Assembly: GCA_022813625.1 (NCBI GenBank)
Contig: JAKLMB010000013.1
Location: 868,001 to 932,000 of the forward strand
DNA length: 64,000 nt
Reading direction: 5' to 3'
From: Aaosphaeria pasadenensis
Taxonomy: Eukaryota > Ascomycota > Dothideomycetes > Pleosporales
Positions 1 to 10,566 of the stretch are shown here, one piece after another. The notes below the pieces were generated by a model, which saw nothing but the letters and a program-made list of their open reading frames with translations, was not told where the DNA came from and searched no databases. The translations under genes and the position numbers were made by a program. Position 1 is the stretch's first letter. Each line of letters begins with the position of its first letter.

Positions 1-1289
1 ATCGATTGTGTCGAGGTTGCGTGCAGCTTGCAACAGGGAACTCCTGACAAGAATAAGGTAGCTGCATTGCAAGCGAATCTGAATACCAGTCTAGAAGCTA
101 AATCACCATACTTTCCCATTCTCATCGAGAGGAGTTCGGGAGGAAGCTCGACTATGACGACAGGAGGAATTTTCAGGAAGACGAACGATGGTCGCGATGA
201 GCTTGTGTTCTCTTGGCTTTCCAAGGATGACCTCACGAAGTTGGCGTACTACCTCAGTGGCGTAGTGTCGCTGGCTCATGATAGTAGAGGTCCAGATTAT
301 TTGACTGAGGGCCTCAAAACTACCCAAGGTTTGTGTCTCATCTACTCTATAAGAATTGTGCATTGACTGACTATGGTACAGAAGCTCTACAGCGGCCCTC
401 ATATGCACCACTACCTCTCTCGACATGCTTGCAACGAAGGAGCTGGTTATCAACTCTCGACTGGCATGTGAGCTTCACTCTAGGACTCGTTGCTTGCCAC
501 ACGGAGGACATGCGCCACACAAATGAAGCTGTGATATCTCTCCGCAATCGCCTTGGCCAGTCACCTTTCAATAATGGCGAGCCCTATACGATCATGCTAC
601 AGTACCTGTCTGGCTTGCAGGACCAGTTGAGGGGATCCTTCGATTCCGCGCTTGCAGCCTGGGGCTCACCCGTGTTTGCTTTACCGACCGCTGGCGCTCA
701 TGCCGACTTCAAGACTGACCTTGCAATTTTAGCCACCATGAATCGTATCTTGATTGTTATGAATCCTCTACACCCAGAACATTACCTTTCCGACATTCTA
801 TTTGCCCAGCTTGAACCTCTTTGCACCAACCATCCTCACCTATATATCAGTACCGGGTTTAAACTCATTCGCGCTTTCACATCAGCAACAAAAACATCCA
901 TCAATCGCCAAAAGACGCTTGTATCGAACGCTATCGTCAGCTCGCAAAAGTTGCAACAATTCCGCAACTTCCAGTTCGTGACGATGTGCTTGAACTACAT
1001 GGCTGTACTTTTCTTTGCCGACGGTATGGATACTCAGGCTGTTAAGAGCGTCCGGGCAGCCCGACAGATGGCAAATCACAACCGCAATGCGCTATGGCGA
1101 GCAGTTGCGCTAGGCCTGTGTATCCCCACATTTCAACGGCATGGATTCATGCAGGACGCAACTGCCTGCCAGATCGAACTCCAGAAATTGTGGGACTACT
1201 TACCGGACTCGATGAAGAATGAGATCGCCGGGTACGCTGGGTTCCAGGAAGCCAACACCGGCAACGGCGATTTCTACATGCAGGGATGA
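1..1289 (+). CDS. Cohesin loading factor, Scc4/Mau2 type (3' part, start outside window)
   Basis: This is the C-terminal part of a TPR-like helical protein. The reading frame is open from base 1 and runs to 328, then a 53-nt phase-1 intron (329-381, GTTTGT...TACAG) joins it to 382-1289, ending in a stop at 1287-1289. The joined protein carries the alpha-helical pattern of fungal cohesin loading factors, including blocks like LYISTGFKLIRAF, QFVTMCLNYMAVLFF and NALWRAVALGLC. By family knowledge, Scc4/Mau2 binds Scc2 and loads cohesin onto chromatin in the nucleus. The N-terminal half lies upstream of the window. No signal peptide or membrane segment is seen. The family call is from remembered conservation and is fairly strong; the intron placement is supported by exact frame joining (codon GAA across the junction). 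Confidence 0.75.
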
Positions 1290-2004
1290 GCTCTTTGAGG
1301 GGAGACATCAGGGATGGCGTTACAGCATTTACGAGGAGTCTCTCTTTCATCAACCGGAAAACCCAACGGGAGTCATGGATCATTTGGGTGTATAACTGTT
1401 TATTTGTTGATGTACAGCATCAGGCGCGCTATATCCATTCAAGTTATACATGATGGAAATGCGACGAAGTGGCTATAAGACCACTTGTCGCGATCATTTG
1501 TTGTTTCTAGGGTTCACAAGGCATGGTGGATGTTTTCGAGACAAGAAAGGCTATACGGGTATAGGTAATTTTCGGTTGTTACTTCAATGCCTTTCGTACT
1601 ATATCATACCCATTCAGCGATTATTACCCGCTTCGGCAGTATCTATTTCAATTTGAAGCATCTATATGAGACATCCTTTGACTACTCGAGTTGCGATGTG
1701 AGAGTATGTAAACGAATAACTATATTTGTGTTTATTTATGGCCGAGGCTTTTAGCCTTGGCGCTCGATTCCCCGCAAACCTCCGCAAATCCCCATTTGAT
1801 CTACCTGCATCGACCAAGCTGCTGCGAGTCATCCCCATGTCACTACCGAACTCTTTCCGTAGATATTTACAATTAAATATATACCATCATTTACACCTAA
1901 TTCACTAGTGCTGTTCTTGCTCGTTGCCGTTCCAATTCGATCTTCTCACCAACTCTAGATACCCTTTGTAGCTCCACCGAGCTGCATTCCCCATAGCCAA
2001 CGTC
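1290..2004. other. Intergenic, no gene seen
   Basis: About 715 bases holding the 3' flank of the cohesin loader and the promoter side of the acyl-CoA dehydrogenase. Small open frames (for example 1450-1656) have no recognisable protein features. No tRNA or repeat was found. Confidence 0.5.
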
Positions 2005-3385
2005 ATGGCCGCCGAGAGCATGAGCTTCTCCGTCCCGCCGGATCTACAGAAATATCTTGCTGACCTTGATGCATTCATTGACGCCAAGATCAAGCCCCTA
2101 CAAAACAAGGACGACAACAATCGATTCTTCGATCACCGCCGCGAACACGCGCGTACCGACTGGGATAATGGCGGTCTCCCACGCCGAGAATGGGAAGAGC
2201 TTCTTTTAGAATCGAAGAGACTCGCCGATGAGGCTGGTTTCTTCCGTCTTTCCCTTCCGAAGCAGTACGGCGGGCAGAATTCCGCAGACGGTCGAGGGTC
2301 GAATCTATGGATGGCCGTGATCCGCGAGCATTTGGCGTCCAAAGGCCTGGGCTTGTTCAACGACCTTCAGAACGAGCACAGTATGGTTGGGAATTTCCCT
2401 GACGTAGTCATGCTCATGAACTATGGCAATGAGCAGCAAAAGGAGGAATTGATACAGGGACGGCTGAAGGGCAAGGTCAGGATCACATTTGGATTGACGG
2501 AGCCGGGTCATGGAAGTGATGCTACACATATGGAGACTCATGGACGGCCGGAGAAGAGGAACGGCGTTGATGGGTGGCTTTTGAACGGCGCGAAGAGGTG
2601 GCAGACTGGTATGCACCATGCGACACATTGCTTCATCTTCGCGAGAACACAAGGGAAGGACGGCCAGGCAAAGGGCATCAGTTGTTTCATTGTTCCCAGT
2701 GACTCGCCAGGGCTTAAGGCTGAGAGCTACGAGTGGTATGTTTGGCACAACTCGGCTCAGAAATGTTATACTGATCTACGCATACAGGACACTGAACATG
2801 CCCACGGATCATGCCACCGTCTCCATCAAGAACGTCTGGGTACCCTCGACCGCTGTCCTCGGCCCCATTCACAACGGCCTAGGAGTCGCCCAAGCCTTCG
2901 TGCACGAGAACCGCATCCGACAAGCCGCCTCCTCCCTCGGCGCAGCAGTCTTCTGCGTCCGCGAATCCGTCGAGTACGCCAACCGACGCGCCCCCTTCGG
3001 CACACCCCTATCCCACAACCAAGCCATACAATTCCCGCTCGTCGAACTCCACACCCAATGCGAAATGCTGCGGCAACTCATCCGCAAGACCGCGCTCGAA
3101 ATGGACAGCATGCCGCACGTAGAGGTCGAGAAGAAGATCGGTGACAAGGTCAGCATGTGCAATTACTGGGCCAACCGGCTCTGCTGCGAGGCTGCAGATC
3201 GCGCTATACAAGTTCACGGCGGGAACGGATACAGTAGACACTTTCCGTTTGAGCATATCTGGAGACATCACAGGAGATATAGGATCACGGAGGGCAGTGA
3301 GGAGATCCAGATGCGAAAGGTAGCGGCGTATCTGTTCGGTTTTGGCGGGAGGAAGAGTCTCACGGATGCGACGTCGAAGTTGTAG
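2005..3385 (+). CDS. Acyl-CoA dehydrogenase
   Basis: Two exons, 2005-2735 and 2788-3385, around a 52-nt phase-2 intron (GTATGT...TACAG), give 442 aa. The enzyme would oxidise an acyl-CoA at the alpha-beta bond with FAD as cofactor. Visible family features are the LTEPGHGSD segment near residues 164-172 (FAD and substrate region), the ANRRAPFG...QAIQFPLVEL stretch of the C-terminal helical domain, the QVHGGNGYS motif, and RITEGSEEIQ, where Glu412 matches the catalytic base position of medium-chain-type enzymes. The first ATG sits in a good context (GTCATGGCC). The form resembles the ACAD10/11-like fungal group, but the acyl chain preference cannot be read. There is no clear targeting signal, so peroxisome versus mitochondrion is open. 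Confidence 0.92.
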
Positions 3386-4047
3386 TCTAATATCCATCCC
3401 TTTGTACAGGAAAACCTCCTGTAACTACCGGAAAAAGAATGGAGTAGTTCCACTTGAAACCTATAATTGCGCCTACAAAATGTGAATCTCTAGAATTTTC
3501 TATAAAGAATCTACTATAGGGTCATAACAGTAGGGTATAAGATCTCCAGAGCAGGCAGAAAGATTAGGGGTCGAGTACATTCACTCCTTACCTAAGTAGT
3601 TTGGAGATTTCTATAAAATGTACATATGAATGCTTGTCATCGCTTGCTGATTCTTGTTGATAGAGAGTGTTGTGGTGCATGTTGGGTGATTGCCGCATAA
3701 TGCCGAGCTTTGCCTCTCAATTACCGGTAAACATGAATGTAGTCCACAACCCGTGGAGTAGTACTCGCAGCCCATAGTAAACCGGAAAACTACTATTATT
3801 GATGTGCATATTATCTTTCTAGTCACTGTACAAAATCCTTCTTCCCTTTGTCCCTGCATCCACTTGTCAATACTGTTAATAACGCAAACATTTCCCCAAC
3901 AAAGAAGACGCGATCTATAGTCTAGAATGGCATCTCGTGCACAATACCTTTCAAAGGTTTACCCTCCAAACTAATATGAATGAACTGTAATCGTGAATTG
4001 ACCGCCCGTCACTTTGTATACCGTCAATCCCCCAAATCTGGACAAGC
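3386..4047. other. Intergenic, no gene seen
   Basis: About 660 AT-rich bases. A minus-strand open frame at 3611-3859 shows no domain or coding character and was not called. Confidence 0.5.
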
Positions 4048-4920
4048 ATGCCGGCATCGAAACCTCTTAGGCGCTCCAAGCGTAGAACGGTTCCTACAAG
4101 AAAAGCATTAGAGGCAGCGCCTCGCAGGCCTGTTGGAGTGTGCAAGAAGCCGCAGGTAAGAGCCAAAACTCAAGCCAGCACGGATAAAGATTGTAATGTT
4201 GCACCTGGATGTCGCGATAATAAGGTCGCTTATCTCAAATCTTGGTTGGAGGTCGATGGATCGTCAAGTTGTGGAAGTGAGAACAATAATAGCAGCGACA
4301 CGACTAGCAGGACCAGTAATAGTGGTAGCACTAATACTAACAGCAGCAGCAATACCAGCAACACCAACAACAGTAGTGTCATTAGCAACGAAGCCGAAAG
4401 CGGCTCGGAGTACGTCGAAAGCAGTCTGGATGAGCAGGATACCGAGGAGGAAGAAGTGATCCGAGACGAGAAGGCCGTTGGTATCGAGGTGGCAAGTACC
4501 GTGCCTAACACGGAGGAATCGCTGAACGGGAAACATGATGATGTGAATGATTGCGATTCATCTGATACAGGATCTGGCCTATTTGTATCTCCTCGATCTG
4601 TTTCTCTTCCTTCGGACCCCGCTGCTACTTGTGGCTGTACGAAGCCTTGCACTCATCGACCCGGCTCGCAATTCACGATAGTTTCTGCTGACGCATCCCA
4701 GGTCGTGGATAAGATCAATGAAGTCATTGCATCGTACTTGCTACGCCGTAATTATGACAAGATATCCATAAGATTGCATATAAGTGGCGATGCATTGGCT
4801 GATGGAGATGTCGCCGATGGATTGTGGTTTGTTGAGCGGCTTGGAATCGGTCAAATGATAGAGACTTGCGAGGATGGGATAGTTTGGATGCTTGATCCAC
4901 GATCTGGCTCATGTTCATAG
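4048..4920 (+). CDS. Hypothetical Ser/Asn-rich acidic protein
   Basis: Single open frame of 290 aa with no recognised family. The first 45 residues are very basic (KPLRRSKRR and further Arg/Lys), a possible nuclear or nucleic-acid-binding tail. Residues about 74-115 are almost only Ser, Asn, Thr and Gly, encoded by an AGC/AAT/ACT microsatellite. An acidic patch with a DTEEEE run follows. The last 80 residues look folded, with regular hydrophobic spacing (VVDKINEVIASYLLRRNY). A CGCTKPCTH cluster near residue 197 might bind metal, which is speculation. There is no signal peptide or membrane segment. Support comes from length, the long uninterrupted frame and the ordered C-terminus. Confidence 0.55.
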   Translation: MPASKPLRRSKRRTVPTRKALEAAPRRPVGVCKKPQVRAKTQASTDKDCNVAPGCRDNKVAYLKSWLEVDGSSSCGSENNNSSDTTSRTSNSGSTNTNSSSNTSNTNNSSVISNEAESGSEYVESSLDEQDTEEEEVIRDEKAVGIEVASTVPNTEESLNGKHDDVNDCDSSDTGSGLFVSPRSVSLPSDPAATCGCTKPCTHRPGSQFTIVSADASQVVDKINEVIASYLLRRNYDKISIRLHISGDALADGDVADGLWFVERLGIGQMIETCEDGIVWMLDPRSGSCS

Positions 4921-4952
4921 CAGAAAAATTTCATTTTGAATTGGCATCTTCG

Positions 4953-5492
4953 CTATAACTCATTTCGGGCGGGTAGAGCGGGTAGTATATTGTATTTCGG
5001 GATGGCAACCCAGCTTCGAAGCCATCTGTTTAAGCCGGGCATTGCATCTCTTTCGGTGATTATAGGTAGGAGAATGACGATCGCGAGAAACCATAAAGTA
5101 AATAAAAAGAACAACAAAGCGAGTTTCTTATAGCTGGGCGCAGTATGAGTGTTCTCATCAGCTATCTGGGGAAGGGGTTTATCAGGTAGAGGTTTGTCTT
5201 GAGCGAGTGCAGCTTGATGATGGGCCGCTGGGGGAATGGGTAGCGGCTTCTGGGTGACTGAAGATGGCGATACACACTTTTCGGAGGTCATTTTTCTTCT
5301 AAAATAAACATATCCTTGGTCTCGTGTAGTTTGGTAGATGTCAAATCCATGATACCCCGAGACAGAGTCTGGGGAAAGGCTTAACTGGTTACGGTTAGAC
5401 GCATACCTGGCCTGGGACCACATCAGTTGACAATGCTCAATGAGGAACCTCGAGCTTAACAGGCCTGGTAACCCATCATTTTGAGATGTCAT
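4953..5492 (-). CDS. Small single-pass membrane protein, hypothetical
   Basis: The open frame gives 179 aa from 5492, or 112 aa from the internal ATG at 5291. The C-terminal part has a proline-rich stretch with KPLPDKPLP followed by one strong membrane helix (LALLFFLFTLWFLAIVILL) and a short basic tail, the layout of a tail-proximal single-pass protein. A possible in-frame intron (GTATGC...TTTTAG, about 5297-5407) could remove the upstream middle section and still leave the frame open, so the N-terminus is uncertain. No family was recognised. It converges with the hypothetical gene ending at 4920, with only 32 bases between the stops. Confidence 0.45.
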   Translation of the reverse strand: MTSQNDGLPGLLSSRFLIEHCQLMWSQARYASNRNQLSLSPDSVSGYHGFDIYQTTRDQGYVYFRRKMTSEKCVSPSSVTQKPLPIPPAAHHQAALAQDKPLPDKPLPQIADENTHTAPSYKKLALLFFLFTLWFLAIVILLPIITERDAMPGLNRWLRSWVAIPKYNILPALPARNEL

Positions 5493-6277
5493 TGGAAAAA
5501 ATCGCCGAAGTAGAAGGCCAGCTGTCGCAAAAAAGGCATGTCCTTATAGAATGACAATTCTACTGGCAGCGGAAGAATTTCCGCTAAAAGTCCGCAGTAT
5601 CATTACTCATTGTATGGATCGTTCATGACAGTACTTTGGGATCATGTTTACTCTCCAAGTCTTTACTTGTTTACTGTAAAATTTGTATTGCAATTTCATT
5701 AATTCGTGTGCTTATAATAAAACATGGAAGTAGATGCCTTGGCAAAGCTCCACGTCCGGCAATTGTTGATCGACGGCTGAATCGACGAACCAGTGCTTAC
5801 TCGCCAGGATAAGTCACTCACTGGACCGTCGGATTCGGTGCGTAGGATTCTGGTTGATTTCAGCCGTAGAAGAAGTTTACATACTCTACGAATATGATCT
5901 ATTCAGCGTACTGCATCTAGCACATCTGTCATGCTAATTTGTCGATTGAATTCATCACCAGGTCATGAAGCTGCCGTGGAGAACGGTGCCAATTTCTTCT
6001 CCATTTATAGCTTACGAGGTTTCCGTTTAGATTCGCGGTTGTTCAGCCCTACGAGGAGGAATGCAATATGATGAGCCGGCAGTTGTTGATTTTGGGTGGT
6101 CCCACATTGAGGAGACGACATTCTACGGGTAAATATGATGATAGAAATACTTATATACTGTCATCATTCATTTTCAAGTTCAGAATTGGTTGTCCACCAA
6201 TTAGTTTGAAGGTAGCTTAGAGTGTGTCAACGTTTATGCTAGATTGCAATTGATTTAGATACAACTCTGGAGAAGCC
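5493..6277. other. Intergenic, no gene seen
   Basis: About 785 AT-rich bases upstream of the secreted hydrolase. No tRNA, repeat or convincing frame was found. Confidence 0.5.
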
Positions 6278-7330
6278 ATGTTGGACTTACTCTCGTCAGC
6301 TACGTTCCTACTCCTAGCAGGTACCGTCACCTGCGACAAGTTTGAGCGACCTCGCAAGCCCATCTATCTCGAAAAGTCCGGAGGATTCCAAATCGGCGGA
6401 AAGATCATCAACAGCCCCTCCCGGCCCAACGAGACGCTCTCCTGCGACCATGGATACATGGAATACTTCATCCCCTGGCGACCGCGCCGAGCCAGCCTCG
6501 TAATGTGGCACAGCTCGAGCACGCAAGTCTGGCAAAACCGCTGGGACGGCGGCGAAGGCTACAAAGACATGTTCCTCCGCCGAAACTACCCGGTCTACCT
6601 GTGGGATGGGCCGCGAGTCGGACGCGCGAACTGGGCTTGCGAACCCACGACGTATTTTCCGTCGTACCAGGACCATGCGAACTTCGGGGCGTGGAACTTT
6701 GGGCCGAGTTATAAGAATTGGTGGCCGGATGTGCAGTTTCCTACGAGGGATGAGGCCGCGTGGCAGCAGGCGACGAGCGCGAGGTATGTGGAGTATGACA
6801 CGAAGGCGAATGTCGAGTTGCAGTCTGATGCGGCGGCGATTGCGGCCGACTCTGGTCGCATTGGAGAGGATATTGTGTATTTGACGAACTCGGCGGGAGG
6901 GCTACGCGCGATGATGACAACGACCAAGGCCAATGGGACGAATATCAAGGGAATCGTCACGTACGAATCAATTGGCTACGTGTTTCCGGATAATATCAAC
7001 ATCACTGCTGGGACTGGAGGGTTTGGCCCTTTCGTGGTTCCGCTTGAGAGGTTCAAGAAGCTGGCGAAGGTGAAAAGCATCCAGTTTGTGTGGGGTGACC
7101 ATCGGCCGGAGAACCATACGAGCGTCATGGAGAGTAGATTGGTCGCAAAGCTGATCAATCAGTATGGCGGAAATGCGAAAGTTGTGAAGTTGGGCGAGGA
7201 TGCCGGGCTTAAGGGCAGTACGCATATCCCATTTGCGGATCTGGATAACAGAAAGGTTGCTGGGTTACTCGATGATTTCCTAGAAGAGGCAGAATTAGAT
7301 GAATATGCAGACGGCGATGATTGGAATTAA
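6278..7330 (+). CDS. Secreted alpha/beta hydrolase
   Basis: Intronless, 350 aa. A signal peptide is clear (MLDLLSSATFLLLAGTVTC, cleavage near residue 18-20). The fold is shown by the WHSSSTQVWQNRWDGGEGYKD region and RRNYPVYLWDGPRVGRANW, which match the small alpha/beta hydrolase group with a DGxEGxxDxFxRRxYPVY strand-turn pattern. The nucleophile is probably Ser205 in TNSAGG, a degenerate elbow (N-x-S-x-G-G type) rather than classic GxSxG; His316 in KGSTHIPF is the likely catalytic His, and an acid may lie in the WGDH segment near residue 274. The substrate is unknown; a secreted esterase is the safe reading. Codons are GC-biased in the first half. Confidence 0.85.
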   Translation: MLDLLSSATFLLLAGTVTCDKFERPRKPIYLEKSGGFQIGGKIINSPSRPNETLSCDHGYMEYFIPWRPRRASLVMWHSSSTQVWQNRWDGGEGYKDMFLRRNYPVYLWDGPRVGRANWACEPTTYFPSYQDHANFGAWNFGPSYKNWWPDVQFPTRDEAAWQQATSARYVEYDTKANVELQSDAAAIAADSGRIGEDIVYLTNSAGGLRAMMTTTKANGTNIKGIVTYESIGYVFPDNINITAGTGGFGPFVVPLERFKKLAKVKSIQFVWGDHRPENHTSVMESRLVAKLINQYGGNAKVVKLGEDAGLKGSTHIPFADLDNRKVAGLLDDFLEEAELDEYADGDDWN

Positions 7331-8127
7331 GGGCGGGCAACATATGAAGCTGCTGCCAGTTGTTGACTGCAAAAAATTAAGGTATGGAACCTAGATCAGA
7401 TTATCATCTTCTTTGATTTTATCATCTCAAAAAGTCAAATCATTCATGTACTGTCTACTTGCGAGTTCACAAGTAATCAGTGATCTCCAACAATGTTACT
7501 TTCTCATATGTCCCACTTTGTGGATTCATTAACGTTCAAACAAGCGGGTAAGCTACCCCGCCGTGCCCGCGTCCTCCCGCCGCATACCCGTAGGCCTAAA
7601 CTCAAAAGTCCCAGCCCTATCGGATGCTCTTTGCCACTTCCCCATCTTCCCTGATCAGGCGTGCGTATCTAGCTTTCGGCAGGGTATTCCTGCCCTTCAT
7701 TGGGTACATCGTTAGCCTTACTGCTGAGCTCTACCCATCTCCATTCAACACGAAATACCATGCACCCATATGCGAATGTGTATGAAACAGCGATGATGCT
7801 CTCCATATACTCGCCCGTGGACTTTACCAGTTCGACCAAGCAACAGCTGACTGGAAAGGCGCTCTGCCATTATCCCGTTTGCTCTTCAGATCGACAGATT
7901 ACGCCCGGTGACTAGACAAGGGTTATGCTCGTCTCTTATTGGTGACGAGACTTCAGTTCGAGCATGATTAACGGCACTTAACCAAATGCGTGAGTGTTTG
8001 CTGTGAACGTGCAGATTGTGACGGACGATGCGTATGTGACGCCACCGAACATGTCTCTCTTATCAAGACTCAATATGTTTCACTGACCACATCCACAATT
8101 GCTCATCTAGATATCTGACTTCGAAGA
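7331..8127. other. Intergenic, no gene seen
   Basis: About 800 bases between the hydrolase and the oxygenase. The open frame at 7700-7915 has no features and was left out. Confidence 0.5.
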
Positions 8128-9222
8128 ATGCCTGCAAAAATCGCACCCACAACACAAACAGAACAGTACGTTCATTACCATGACGGAGGTGTTCCTGGTA
8201 AACGAAAGATTCTTACCGGAAAGGCTGCGAAAGACACTTTCAATGAGCTGCCCAAGATAGACTTCAGGCGCATCTACTCGGACGATATTAATGATCGGAA
8301 AGAGCTAGCGAGGGAAGTAGGAGCAGCGTGTCGAGACATCGGCTTCTTCTACGCCGTCAACCATGGAGTAGACGAGGACCTACTGGACGAGACTTTCGAG
8401 GCAGTCAGGAAGTACTTTGATCTGCCCACCGACATCAAGATGGAATGCCACAATCAAAAGACAGAGAAGTTCCGCGGCTACGAAGCCTTCCTCGAAGGCA
8501 AACTGGACCCAAACACTCGCGGCGACCTGAAAGAAGGCTTTCTGATGGGCGAAGACGCGACCGATCCTGAGCAAAACCGACCCATAACGCCAGCGACGGC
8601 AAAGCCTCAAAACCAATGGCCATCTCACCCCTCGGCAGCCTTCTTCCGCCCAGCCATATACCGCTACTACAACGCAATGTACGACTTCTCCAAACGAATG
8701 CTCCACATCTTCGCGCTAGCTCTCGACCTACCAGAAGACTATTTCGACGCAATTACGACGCATCCCATGACGAATATCCGCACCGTTCACTACCCACCCC
8801 AGGAGATCGAATCCGACGTCGGTATCGGCGCACACACGGACTTCTGCTGGTTCACACTGGTCTGCCAATCGCAAACGAAGCTCCCCGCTCTGGAGGTCCT
8901 GAACGGCAATGGGATATGGGTACCCGTTGAACCTGCACGAAACACCTTCGTAGTCAACGTCGCGGATTTCTTGAAGATGGTCACGGGAGGGACGTGGCAG
9001 AGCACGGTGCATAGAGTGAGGAATATGGGTGGTGAGGAGAGGTATTCGATGCCGTTCTTCTTTAGTCCGAATGAGGATGGGAAGGTGGGTGTTTTGGAGC
9101 AGTTTAGAGAGCCCGGGAAGACGTATGAAGAGGTTATTGTAGGGGAGTATTTTCAGAGGAGGTTGGATGTTGATCGGACTACGCATCTTGAGGAGGGTGA
9201 AGGGAGGAGGCCGTATATTTAA
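8128..9222 (+). CDS. 2-oxoglutarate/Fe(II)-dependent oxygenase, isopenicillin N synthase-like
   Basis: Intronless, 364 aa, the usual length for this family. The N-terminal part has the DIOX_N-type pattern (LPKIDFRRIY, CRDIGFFYAVNHGV). The double-stranded beta-helix core carries the iron ligands: His236 and Asp238 in GAHTDF, and His295 in STVHRV. Arg305 and Ser307 in RYSMPFF match the 2-oxoglutarate carboxylate-binding RxS motif. The reaction would be a 2-oxoglutarate-dependent hydroxylation, desaturation or ring closure of an unknown small molecule in the cytosol. There is no biosynthetic backbone gene nearby, so a catabolic role or a stand-alone secondary-metabolism role is equally possible. 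Confidence 0.93.
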   Translation: MPAKIAPTTQTEQYVHYHDGGVPGKRKILTGKAAKDTFNELPKIDFRRIYSDDINDRKELAREVGAACRDIGFFYAVNHGVDEDLLDETFEAVRKYFDLPTDIKMECHNQKTEKFRGYEAFLEGKLDPNTRGDLKEGFLMGEDATDPEQNRPITPATAKPQNQWPSHPSAAFFRPAIYRYYNAMYDFSKRMLHIFALALDLPEDYFDAITTHPMTNIRTVHYPPQEIESDVGIGAHTDFCWFTLVCQSQTKLPALEVLNGNGIWVPVEPARNTFVVNVADFLKMVTGGTWQSTVHRVRNMGGEERYSMPFFFSPNEDGKVGVLEQFREPGKTYEEVIVGEYFQRRLDVDRTTHLEEGEGRRPYI

Positions 9223-9810
9223 GAAGGCTAACAGACGTTTGGGACTTTTATCATTGAAATAGGTGGTTAGTAGCGCAATTGCTTCTAAAAGACACTTTTT
9301 ATCATCTTGAAAGAATTTGATGAGGTGATTCCTCAAGCTCATGAAGTATATTGGTAGCAAGGCGGCTTGAAGTTACACAACGTAGAGCCCATACACTAGT
9401 ATCCGCCTAGCTCTTATTGGAGAACGAAAATGTTTGCTTGATATCTTGGAAGAAGCTTTTCTCTTCTTTTCTTTCTACCTTCTTCTCTCTGTCTCCTTTT
9501 CCTTCTGCTTGCACATTCAATCAAGGCCGCTCATCGGATCTGTTCGTGACTCCGACACTCACTCCTTATTAGTCCAAGTGAGTAGTGAGATTCTCCTCGT
9601 GTGGCTGGCGGCGCCAATGAGATAGACTAGGGATGATAACTAATCTCTCTCTCGCTTCCCAGATCCAGGCCTCCCACAATTACCCCGCCCCCACTTTTCC
9701 AAAGAAAACCATCCACGAAAGCTGCGAAAGCCATCAGACATCACCAGGACGTCGGCATATACTGGCAATATAGTATTTGCAAATGCAAAATTATCATATG
9801 AAAACAAACT
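9223..9810. other. Intergenic, no gene seen
   Basis: About 590 bases, T/C-rich around 9440-9520. It leads into the tRNA gene. Confidence 0.5.
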
Positions 9811-9895
9811 GCCTCTTTGGCTTAGTGGTACAGCGTCTCACTCGTATACAACATCCGACATGAGAAGATCCTCGGTTCGATTCCGAGAAGAGGCA
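9811..9895 (+). tRNA. tRNA-Thr (anticodon CGT) with a 13-nt intron
   Basis: A full cloverleaf can be folded. The acceptor stem GCCTCTT pairs with AAGAGGC (9811-9817 with 9888-9894), followed by A73. The D-arm starts at 9820. The anticodon stem TCTCA/TGAGA (9836-9840 with 9861-9865) encloses loop C-T-CGT-A, a 13-nt intron at 9847-9859, and A38. The T-arm CTCGG-TTCGATT-CCGAG is canonical, including the TTCGA box. The intron sits between positions 37 and 38, as in all nuclear fungal tRNA introns. A T-run (CTTTTT) just downstream at about 9901 is a fitting Pol III terminator. Confidence 0.95.
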
Positions 9896-10566
9896 CAATT
9901 CTTTTTGCCATTTTTGGTCCTTCAGTTGGTGATGATGGATTTGTCATCGGAGGAGGGTTTGTTGCAGATGATTACTTTCTTCTTTTTTTGTCAATTAAAA
10001 CGCCTCATATCAATCGATTGAGATTTTCTGGAAATTAGTGCAGTTTGGATATCAGTCAATGTCATGTTCGTATTTGTTGAACTACTATCTTGCTTATGTT
10101 CTTTGTGCTGCTAAATAAACATCCTGGGTGAGCATCGATCCACTCCAAGATGTCTTCATCAACCCTTTGACACGCCAGCTTAACCCTTCATATGCTCAGA
10201 TCTGTGATGTCCGGTGGAACCGGTAATTTTGTGCATCGATTATGATAGGCCGACGAGTCGTCCGGCGCTACTCGGATCGACCCCATCTTCGTTCGCGTTC
10301 CACGCGTACGAGAAACCTCGGCGATGTACGACGCATCATGCATATCAAGGTAAAATGCGGGGCGACAGTCCACAATTGTATCGTTGAATCGCGGGGTATG
10401 GCGTCGATAGCTTGCGGACTTTGCGTCAGAGCTAATTCTTGCTCATTAATCAATAGTTGAAGAGTTGTTTAATCTTCCTCAAGCTCTCCTTGCCCTTTTC
10501 CAATTCTCCTTGTGTATATGGTGTGACGGATTTGAATTGAACGTGATACTGATTAATTATCTCACA
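9896..10566. other. Intergenic, no gene seen
   Basis: About 670 bases between the tRNA and the cyclase-family gene. Overlapping short frames on both strands at 10188-10460 show no coding character. Confidence 0.5.

Noticed and set aside
10465..10566. Longer N-terminus for the cyclase-family gene (start upstream of 10567)
   Set aside because: The extension starts with a non-ATG codon and is hydrophobic leader translation; the ATG at 10567 gives a normal N-terminus.
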